A DNA stretch of 5,238 nt from an uncultured Clostridia bacterium (GTDB lineage: Bacteria > Bacillota > Clostridia > Lachnospirales > Lachnospiraceae). Positions 1-4,664 of the stretch are shown piece after piece (the first letter of the stretch is position 1; each line of letters starts with the position of its first letter). The stretch spans positions 1-5,238 of the forward strand of contig CALZBV010000171.1 of assembly GCA_945622055.1 (NCBI GenBank), written 5' to 3'. The notes beneath the pieces are model-generated. The model had not been told where the DNA came from and searched no databases. It was given only the letters and a program-made list of their open reading frames with translations. A program made the position numbers and the translations under genes.

Positions 1-1264
1 ATTCTCCGGACTCGTAATGCTCCCCGGACTCAAGGAAAAGATATCCGTCCACATTCGGAGCATCCATATAGGTTCTGGTCAGATATACGTTATCCTCCGG
101 CATTCTTCCCTCTACCAGAACCGTCATCTTCCTGCCTATCTTTTTTTGTGCCGCCTCAAAGGCAATGCTCTGTTGAAGCTTCATCAATTCCTTCTGACGT
201 CTCTTCTTTTCCTTTGCAGTAACCTGACCCTTCATTTTGGAAGCGGGAGTCCCCTCCTCCTTGGAATAGGTAAACACACCAAGACGGTCAAACCTCATCT
301 TCTCTACAAATGCAAGAAGCTCCTGATGTTCTTCCTCTGTTTCACCCGGAAAGCCGGTAATTAGGGAGGTTCTGAGTACAATCCCCGGAAGCTCCTTTCG
401 AAGCTTCCGGATTAAGGTTGTCAGCTGTTTTTTATTTGTTCTGCGCCCCATACGCTTTAACACGGTATCCGACGCGTGCTGGATTGGCAAATCAAGATAG
501 CGGCAAATCTTCTTCTGTTCCTTCATCACCTGAATCAGCTCGTCCGTAATCTCCTCCGGATAGCAGTATAAAATACGAATCCATTCCGGTCCGTCTATCG
601 CACAAAGCTTATTTAAAAGCTCCGGAAGCATCTTTTTCCCATACAGCTCCACACCGTACAGCGTAGTCTCCTGTGCAACCAGAATCAATTCCTTTGCACC
701 GTCCTTTGCCAGCTGCTCTGCCTCTGCCAGAATCCGCTCCATCGGAACACTGCGGTACTTTCCGCGCAAAGACGGAATAATGCAGTAGGTACAATGCTTT
801 TCACAACCGTCTGCAATTTTCAGATACGCTGTATAACCACACGTCGTATTGACACGCTTCGTATCTGGAACCGGAAGATAGCTTAACTCCTTAAAGATGC
901 TGACCGGACCGGTCTTTTCCAAATTATTAAGAACACTTACGACTTCATCAAAGGAAGCGGTACCAAGTAAAACATCCACCTCCGGAATCTCCGTCAGAAT
1001 CTCATCCTGGTAACGCTGTGCAAGACATCCCGTGACAACCAAAGCACGGCAGGTTCCATGCGTTTTGTATTCCGCAGCTTCCAGAATCGTCTCGATGCTC
1101 TCCTGCTTTGCATCATGAATAAAACAACAGGTATTAATGATAATTGCCTCTGCGTCAGCTTCCTCCTCGGTCAGCGTATGTCCGGAATCTCTTAACAGTC
1201 CGAGCATATATTCACTTTCCACAAGATTTTTATCACAACCGAGTGAAATGAAATAAACTCTCAT
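1..1264 (-). CDS. rimO: Ribosomal protein S12 (Asp) methylthiotransferase RimO, 3' end cut by window edge
   Basis: RimO is a cytoplasmic radical-SAM enzyme with two [4Fe-4S] clusters that adds a methylthio group to a conserved aspartate of ribosomal protein S12. I translated this frame by hand: 421 codons are in the window and no stop is reached. The N-terminal methylthiotransferase domain carries its three cluster cysteines at C10 (in FISLGCDKN), C46 and C80. The radical-SAM domain has CxxxCxxC at C154, C158 and C161 (DGCEKHCTYC), followed by IIPSLRGKYRS. YLDLPIQHASD sits at about 256-266. A C-terminal TRAM domain begins near 375, with DAPNVDGYLF at 401-410. The MRVYFISLGC start and the DAPNVDG segment fit RimO better than MiaB or MtaB (family knowledge). 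RimO is usually about 440 residues, so about 20 are missing. The ATG lies 32 bp after the folD stop, so it is probably the third gene of a cls-folD-rimO transcript. The Shine-Dalgarno spacing is unusually short. Confidence 0.96.
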   Translation of the reverse strand, partial: MRVYFISLGCDKNLVESEYMLGLLRDSGHTLTEEEADAEAIIINTCCFIHDAKQESIETILEAAEYKTHGTCRALVVTGCLAQRYQDEILTEIPEVDVLLGTASFDEVVSVLNNLEKTGPVSIFKELSYLPVPDTKRVNTTCGYTAYLKIADGCEKHCTYCIIPSLRGKYRSVPMERILAEAEQLAKDGAKELILVAQETTLYGVELYGKKMLPELLNKLCAIDGPEWIRILYCYPEEITDELIQVMKEQKKICRYLDLPIQHASDTVLKRMGRRTNKKQLTTLIRKLRKELPGIVLRTSLITGFPGETEEEHQELLAFVEKMRFDRLGVFTYSKEEGTPASKMKGQVTAKEKKRRQKELMKLQQSIAFEAAQKKIGRKMTVLVEGRMPEDNVYLTRTYMDAPNVDGYLFLESGEHYESGE

Positions 1265-1267
1265 AAA

Positions 1268-1275
1268 CTCCTCTT
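1268..1275 (-). promoter_or_regulatory. rimO ribosome binding site, short spacing
   Basis: On the minus strand the sequence reads AAGAGGAG-TTT-ATG. The purine-rich GAGGAG core ends only 3 nt before the rimO ATG, against the usual 5-9 nt. The start itself is supported by the canonical MRVYFISLGC N terminus, so the spacing is a feature of the site rather than a sign of a wrong start. Confidence 0.6.
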
Positions 1276-1296
1276 TCTTTTGCTTTCCTTCATTAC

Positions 1297-2142
1297 TTAT
1301 TTTTGAAGCTTAACACTTTCCACGCAGTTTTTCATCAGCATGGCAATTGTCATCGGACCAACACCACCCGGAACCGGTGTAATTGCTCCCGCAATCTGCT
1401 CCACTTCGTCAAAAGCAACATCTCCGCACAGCTTTTTATCTTCTTTGCGGTGAATTCCGACATCTATTACCGTTGCACCCTCTTTTACATAATCTGCGGT
1501 TACAAAGCAAGGCTTTCCGATTGCAACAATCAAAATGTCCGCACGCTTTGTAATTTCCTTTAAATTCTTCGTTCTGGAATGGCAGACCGTTACTGTTGCA
1601 TTTTCCCGAAGCATCAGCATTGCCATTGGTTTTCCGACAATGTTGCTTCTGCCAAGCACCACGCACTCCTTCCCTTCCATTTCAATTCCGGTACGCTTTA
1701 AAAGCTCAATCACACCCGCCGGAGTACAGGAAACAAAGCCGTCCTTTCCGATACTGAGATTGCCGACATTCATCGGGTGAAATCCATCAACATCCTTTAA
1801 CGGCGAGATTGCCAGAAGGATTTCCTCCTCGTTAAAATGCTTTGGAAGCGGAAGCTGTACCAGAATACCGTTTACATCTGCACGGGAATTCAGCTCAGAA
1901 ATCAGGCAAAGCAGCTCCTGCTGCGTTGTTTTCTCGTCAAGCTCGTAGGCAAGCGAACGGATTCCGACGTATTCACATGCTTTCTTTTTATTCCCTACAT
2001 ACACACTGGAAGCAGGGTCATTTCCCACCTGAATTACCGCAAGCGTAATCTCTTTGCCTTCCTTTTTGTACGCCTCTACCTGTGCTTTTACTTCATCTTT
2101 AATCTGTGCAGAAATCATCTTTCCATCAATCCGAACTGCCAT
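1297..2142 (-). CDS. folD: Bifunctional methylenetetrahydrofolate dehydrogenase / methenyltetrahydrofolate cyclohydrolase FolD
   Basis: FolD is a cytoplasmic enzyme that converts 5,10-methylene-THF to 5,10-methenyl-THF with NADP+, then hydrolyses it to 10-formyl-THF. It supplies one-carbon units for purines and formyl-Met-tRNA. The product is 281 aa, normal for the family (about 280-290). Visible motifs, numbered from MAVRIDGK, are the catalytic Tyr/Lys pair Y48 and K52 (VYVGNKKKACE), QLPLP at 96-100, KDVDGFHPMNVG at 116-127, the nucleotide-binding loop GRSNIVGKP at 164-172, CHSRT at 187-191 and TPVPGGVGPMT at 255-265. I chose the ATG at 2142 because a strong AAGGAGG lies 5 nt upstream. The frame stays open to a TTG at 2169, but that lies inside the end of cls, upstream of this site. 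The cls stop overlaps the folD ribosome binding site, which suggests translational coupling. No residue looks missing. Confidence 0.97.
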   Translation of the reverse strand: MAVRIDGKMISAQIKDEVKAQVEAYKKEGKEITLAVIQVGNDPASSVYVGNKKKACEYVGIRSLAYELDEKTTQQELLCLISELNSRADVNGILVQLPLPKHFNEEEILLAISPLKDVDGFHPMNVGNLSIGKDGFVSCTPAGVIELLKRTGIEMEGKECVVLGRSNIVGKPMAMLMLRENATVTVCHSRTKNLKEITKRADILIVAIGKPCFVTADYVKEGATVIDVGIHRKEDKKLCGDVAFDEVEQIAGAITPVPGGVGPMTIAMLMKNCVESVKLQK

Positions 2143-2147
2143 ATTTT

Positions 2148-2154
2148 CCTCCTT
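2148..2154 (-). promoter_or_regulatory. folD ribosome binding site overlapping the cls stop codon
   Basis: On the minus strand AAGGAGG is followed by a 5-nt spacer (AAAAT) and the folD ATG. The first two bases (AA) of this site are the last two bases of the cls TAA stop (2153-2155), so ribosomes ending cls translation sit on the folD initiation site. It also decides the folD start in favour of ATG 2142 over the upstream TTG at 2169. Confidence 0.85.
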
Positions 2155-3706
2155 ATAACAACGGTGCAAAAATTCGCAGGAGCACCTGTGCCAACCGAAT
2201 CGGAAGCTTCTTCTTTACTTCCTCCGCCGTAACCTCTTTGCTTTGTTTCATAGTTTCTATTGCATCTTCCCGGATTTTCAGAATCTCTTTGCTGTGGCAC
2301 AGAAAAACACCACACTCAAAATGCAGGTAAAGACTCCGATAATCCAGATTTATTGTACCTACTGTTGCATAACAATCGTCGCAGACAAACACCTTTGCAT
2401 GAATAAAGCCCGGTAAATACTGATAAATTTTTACTCCGCTCTGAATCAGCTGCTTATAATAGGACTGCGTTACCCAGAAAACCATCAGCTTATCCGGCTT
2501 GCCCGGTGTTACAATCCGTACATCTACCCCACGCTTTGCAGCAAGACACAGAGCAGTCATTACCTCATTGTCGATAATCAGATACGGTGTGAAAATATAT
2601 AAATACTTCCTTGCCGCAGAAATCATGTTCAAATATACGTTTTCCCCGACGGTTTCATGGTCAAGCGGTGAATCTCCGTAAGGCTGGACAAAACCGTCTC
2701 CCGGAAACACCTCAGAATGATACGTATGTGGAAGCAGGTTATGAAAATCCTTATCGGTCGGCCGGATTGTGTTCCAGACCGTCAAAAACATCGCGGTCAG
2801 GTTTACCGCCGCTTCTCCTCGCACCAGAATACCGGTGTCCTTCCAGTAACCGAATTTTTTCTTTCGGTTAATGTACTCATCCGCAAGATTAATTCCCCCG
2901 GTAAACGCCGTATGGCCATCGACAATCAATATTTTTCTATGATCACGATTATTCATCACCAGGGAAAAAAACGGAACAAACTTATTAAATGCCTCACATT
3001 TGATTCCGTATGACTCCAAAGTCCGGTCATAACGATACGGCAACACAAAAACAGACCCAAGATCATCGTAAATCATGCGCACATCCAATCCGGCGGCTGC
3101 TTTTTCCTTCAGAATCTCCAAGATAGAGTTCCACATTTCACCTTCCTGAACGATAAAGTACTCCAGAAAAATGAAATGCTCTGCCTTACGAAGCTCCTCC
3201 AGAATCACCGGATAGTTATCCTCGCCACATTTATAATAAGTCGCGGTACTGTTCTTCCATACCGGAAAACCGGCGTAATTCCGAATATAGCGTGACTGAC
3301 CTGCACCGGTTTCATCCAGTGCTTCCAGCTCTGCTGCTGTCTCAGGATTCTGCACATAAAACGGACGAATTCGTTTTTCAGAAAGCTCCAGCTTTGCACG
3401 AAGCTTTTTCGATGGAAGCCAGCCTGAGAAAATAAGGTACATCATTCCGCCAAGCAGCGGAAATACGAGAATCATAATAATGTATGCAATCTTATACGCC
3501 GGGTTATCCTGTGTATTCACAATTGCAATAACCGCTACCAGACTGAGCAGACTGAGAATCGTAGAAAAAAAGGGAAAATATGCGGCAAGCTTTGTCAAAG
3601 AAGCAAACAGCCAGATGGCCTGAAGCAAAATCAGCACTCCGACAATCACAACACGATTCAGGGCAAGCTTTGAAATAAAGTTAATTATCTTACGCGATTT
3701 TGTCAT
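2153..3706 (-). CDS. cls: Cardiolipin synthase (two-HKD phospholipase D family)
   Basis: Cardiolipin synthase is a membrane enzyme that condenses two phosphatidylglycerol molecules into cardiolipin and glycerol. The 517-aa product has the full architecture. Hydrophobic segments lie at about 19-37, 43-63 and 73-95, with the PLD N-terminal signature DNPAYKIAY at 67-75. Two catalytic phospholipase-D motifs follow: HKD1 with H256, K258 and D263 (HRKILIVD, then GGINLADEY), and HKD2 with H436, K438 and D443 (HAKVFVCD, then TINLDYRSLY). All six catalytic residues are present, and 517 aa is within the usual range for bacterial Cls (about 480-520). The ATG at 3706 lies 8 nt after AGGAGG and about 30 nt after the predicted transcription start of a strong promoter at 3742-3770. 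Its stop overlaps the folD ribosome binding site. A second ATG at 3710 opens a different frame of only six codons. Substrate choice (two PG, or PG plus PE) cannot be read from the sequence. Confidence 0.96.
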   Translation of the reverse strand: MTKSRKIINFISKLALNRVVIVGVLILLQAIWLFASLTKLAAYFPFFSTILSLLSLVAVIAIVNTQDNPAYKIAYIIMILVFPLLGGMMYLIFSGWLPSKKLRAKLELSEKRIRPFYVQNPETAAELEALDETGAGQSRYIRNYAGFPVWKNSTATYYKCGEDNYPVILEELRKAEHFIFLEYFIVQEGEMWNSILEILKEKAAAGLDVRMIYDDLGSVFVLPYRYDRTLESYGIKCEAFNKFVPFFSLVMNNRDHRKILIVDGHTAFTGGINLADEYINRKKKFGYWKDTGILVRGEAAVNLTAMFLTVWNTIRPTDKDFHNLLPHTYHSEVFPGDGFVQPYGDSPLDHETVGENVYLNMISAARKYLYIFTPYLIIDNEVMTALCLAAKRGVDVRIVTPGKPDKLMVFWVTQSYYKQLIQSGVKIYQYLPGFIHAKVFVCDDCYATVGTINLDYRSLYLHFECGVFLCHSKEILKIREDAIETMKQSKEVTAEEVKKKLPIRLAQVLLRIFAPLL

Positions 3707-3714
3707 CCATGTCC

Positions 3715-3720
3715 CCTCCT
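3715..3720 (-). promoter_or_regulatory. cls ribosome binding site with two candidate ATGs
   Basis: The minus strand reads AGGAGG, 4 nt, ATG (3710), then the cls ATG at 3706, which is 8 nt from AGGAGG. The first ATG starts MDDKIA and stops at 3690-3692. The second starts the 517-aa cls frame and has the better spacing, so it is taken as the true start. Confidence 0.75.
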
Positions 3721-3741
3721 TCCTTTTCCTCTTAAGCTATA

Positions 3742-3770
3742 ATAATAGCGAATTTCTGCCATTTTGTCAA
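3742..3770 (-). promoter_or_regulatory. Strong housekeeping promoter for cls-folD-rimO
   Basis: The minus strand carries a perfect -35 box TTGACA (3765-3770), a 17-nt spacer and a -10 box TATTAT (3742-3747, five of six consensus positions). Transcription would begin near 3735, leaving a leader of about 30 nt before the cls ATG. The -10 box sits inside a short inverted repeat, GCTAT-TATT-ATAGC (3736-3749 on the minus strand). This could be a regulator site or just AT-rich chance. No other promoter of comparable quality was noticed between cls and rimO. Confidence 0.85.
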
Positions 3771-3852
3771 CAATCCTGCCTTGCAGAAGCATAGACTTTT
3801 CGTATTATTTATCTTTTCTTCCTTTTAATTTGTATGCAACGAATTCACAGCT

Positions 3853-4338
3853 TTATGCTTTCCGGTCTTCCACCGGACTGGACGGGTTCGCGCGTCCGGT
3901 GACTTTAGTGCCGAGCCGATTTGCCGAACGCTCCGGAAGAAACACATAATAGGACTTCTTTTGTTCTTTTCGTTTTCGTTCAAAGTACGGTACATTTGCC
4001 CAGACAGCTGAAGGAAGCCCGATTACGAGCAGATACAAAGGTCCAAGTACCAGAGACTGGATTGAATGTCCGTATTCATGCACCGCAAGACGTTCAAACT
4101 CAAGCTCCTTTGTCAGTCCGGGGGTTATTGTGTAAAACCGGTCAGAAACAAAGAGAAATGCACCGAGAGAAACACTTAAATCATGGTTCCATTCCGTCAG
4201 GATTGCACCATGAAACAGGAAATGACGGTTTTTCCGGTAACAAAGAAACAAAACCGCACCCGCAAAGCTTTGCAGAAATCCCCAGGTAAACTGCCAGAAT
4301 AAAAACAAAACTATTTTTATCCGTTTTTTCGTTTCCAC
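3853..4338 (-). CDS. Small membrane protein with HEYGH zinc-metalloprotease-like motif, function unknown
   Basis: I cannot give this 161-aa protein a name. It has a hydrophobic N-terminal segment at about 8-33, rich in aromatics (LFLFWQFTWGFLQ). A middle stretch around 43-70 includes HGAILTEWN. ERLAVHEYGHSIQS at 82-95 contains a classic HExxH (H87, E88, H91). A second hydrophobic stretch follows at 96-114 (VLGPLYLLVIGLPSAVW). PERSANRLG at 135-143 offers E136 as a possible third metal ligand. HExxH is the zinc-binding and catalytic signature of many metallopeptidases; that this one is active is inference. The start is GTG (4336-4338), because an in-frame TAA lies just upstream and no ATG is available near it. 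AAGGGGG (4349-4355) 10 nt upstream is a weak, atypical ribosome site. The hydrophilic tail (VTGRANPSSPVEDRKA) is encoded by DNA able to form alternative hairpins. It probably forms its own transcription unit, 146 bp upstream of cls, with no terminator seen between them. Confidence 0.78.
   Translation of the reverse strand: METKKRIKIVLFLFWQFTWGFLQSFAGAVLFLCYRKNRHFLFHGAILTEWNHDLSVSLGAFLFVSDRFYTITPGLTKELEFERLAVHEYGHSIQSLVLGPLYLLVIGLPSAVWANVPYFERKRKEQKKSYYVFLPERSANRLGTKVTGRANPSSPVEDRKA
3861..3900 (-). repeat. Three-arm competing inverted repeat at the 3' end of the HEYGH gene
   Basis: On the minus strand, arm 1 ACCGGAC (3894-3900) pairs perfectly with arm 2 GTCCGGT (3872-3878). Arm 2 can instead pair with arm 3 ACCGGA (3861-3866) across a 5-nt loop. 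The two hairpins exclude each other because they share arm 2. The block ends just before the TAA stop. No U-run follows, so a simple intrinsic terminator is not supported. Confidence 0.5.
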
Positions 4339-4433
4339 TCCCGGAACACCCCCTTATTCGCCACTCATACCTTCCGTTCTGCCCTTACCCCTGACATCTC
4401 TTATACAGCACAAGCAAAACTCAAGCATTTTCC

Positions 4434-4462
4434 ATTATACACCAAATACTGTGTTAGCACAA
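4434..4462 (-). promoter_or_regulatory. Putative promoter of the HEYGH membrane protein gene
   Basis: The minus strand has a perfect -10 box TATAAT (4434-4439). A 17-nt spacer separates it from a weak -35 box TTGTGC (4457-4462), which shares only TTG with the consensus. The predicted transcription start is near 4427, giving a leader of about 90 nt before the GTG at 4338. The -35 region abuts the first direct-repeat copy. The 9-mer AGCACAAGC on the plus strand occurs here (4456-4464) and again at 4407-4415, inside the leader. Confidence 0.55.
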
Positions 4463-4469
4463 GCGCGGT

Positions 4470-4501
4470 CTATTCGGAATCCGCTTCGCTCCTTCCTCAT
4501 A
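4470..4501. repeat. Direct repeat copy A (32 bp)
   Basis: This 32-bp block matches copy B, 63 bp further right, at 31 of 32 positions; the only difference is C at 4491 against T at 4554. A weaker match continues leftward through the shared CAAGC at 4460-4464. The plus strand begins CTATTCGGAATCCGCTTCGC. It lies between the tsf terminator and the HEYGH gene, outside any credible gene. Confidence 0.85.
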
Positions 4502-4532
4502 GCCGTACGTCGCACTTTCTTCCAAGCCACGC

Positions 4533-4564
4533 CTATTCGGAATCCGCTTCGCTTCTTCCTCATA
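4533..4564. repeat. Direct repeat copy B (32 bp)
   Basis: This is the second copy of the 32-bp repeat, separated from copy A by a unique 31-bp stretch (4502-4532), so the period is 63 bp. Because 63 is a multiple of three, both copies read in the same frame. On the minus strand a frame with no stop runs 43 codons (4435-4563), with MRKKRSGFRI at its start and MRKERSGFRI repeated 21 residues later. It has no ribosome binding site, so I annotate a repeat and not a gene. Confidence 0.85.
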
Positions 4565-4582
4565 TGGGGCTGGCGCCCCATA
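4563..4582. repeat. Perfect 8-bp GC-rich hairpin next to repeat copy B
   Basis: The arms TATGGGGC (4563-4570) and GCCCCATA (4575-4582) are perfect inverted repeats around a 4-nt loop (TGGC on the plus strand). The hairpin touches the right end of repeat copy B and lies 3 bp from the tsf terminator stem. No T-run follows it on either strand, so it is probably part of the repeat element or an RNA-stabilising structure rather than a terminator. Confidence 0.7.
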
Positions 4583-4585
4583 CTC

Positions 4586-4641
4586 ATAAGTAACAAAAGC
4601 CGACCTAGAACTAAAGTTCCAGGTCGGCTTTTATTACTTAT
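4586..4641 (-). terminator. Long intrinsic terminator of tsf
   Basis: The hairpin has two 27-nt arms around a 2-nt loop, located 24 nt after the tsf stop. In minus-strand RNA all 27 positions can pair: GCCGACCUGGAACU with AGUUCUAGGUCGGC forms the core, A-rich and U-rich outer arms extend it, and two positions are G-U wobbles. On the plus strand those two positions would be A-C mismatches, which supports minus-strand function. The core is followed by UUUUGUUACUU as the U-tract. The A-rich 5' arm could give weak termination in the other direction too, but no plus-strand gene is present to use it. Confidence 0.9.
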
Positions 4642-4664
4642 TCGTGCGTGGCTTGTAGCTTGTA

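Larger units (their letters stand above)
4523..4655. repeat. 10-bp inverted repeat bracketing the tsf terminator
   Basis: CAAGCCACGC at 4523-4532 is the exact reverse complement of GCGTGGCTTG at 4646-4655. The left arm lies in the spacer between the two direct-repeat copies and ends where copy B begins. The right arm lies between the tsf stop and the tsf terminator. The pair therefore encloses copy B, the short hairpin and the terminator. Confidence 0.55.
4339..4664. other. Intergenic region between tsf and the HEYGH gene
   Basis: This 326-bp stretch has no credible gene. From right to left it contains the tsf 3' untranslated segment with one arm of a 10-bp inverted repeat, the tsf terminator, a short perfect hairpin, two direct-repeat copies with 63-bp period, a putative promoter and an approximately 90-nt leader. 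Frames through it on both strands lack ribosome binding sites. The plus-strand frame starting near 4451 runs into antisense tsf. Confidence 0.8.

Noticed and set aside
17..364. 115-aa plus-strand frame at the left edge
   Set aside because: It is antisense to well-conserved rimO codons and has no family resemblance.
2143..2169. N-terminal extension of FolD from a TTG at 2169
   Set aside because: It would translate through the AAGGAGG site and overlap cls; the ATG at 2142 has ideal spacing and the usual FolD N terminus.
1837..2232. 131-aa plus-strand frame across folD and the end of cls
   Set aside because: It is antisense to catalytic and conserved regions of FolD and ends inside antisense cls; no ribosome site was seen.
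3771..3852. Terminator between the HEYGH gene and cls
   Set aside because: No hairpin followed by a U-run is visible on the minus strand; only trivial 4-bp stems were found.
4339..4433. Riboswitch or structured leader ahead of the HEYGH gene
   Set aside because: I recognise no known riboswitch core and see no strong stem in this approximately 90-nt leader.
4435..4563. 43-codon minus-strand frame (MRKKRSGFRI...) as a small gene
   Set aside because: No ribosome binding site precedes the ATG (it follows a GC-rich hairpin), the frame is created by the duplicated repeat, and another frame is also open through the same DNA.
4470..4564. CRISPR array
   Set aside because: Only two repeat copies with one 31-bp spacer, and no cas genes nearby; the homology also extends irregularly past the repeat edge.
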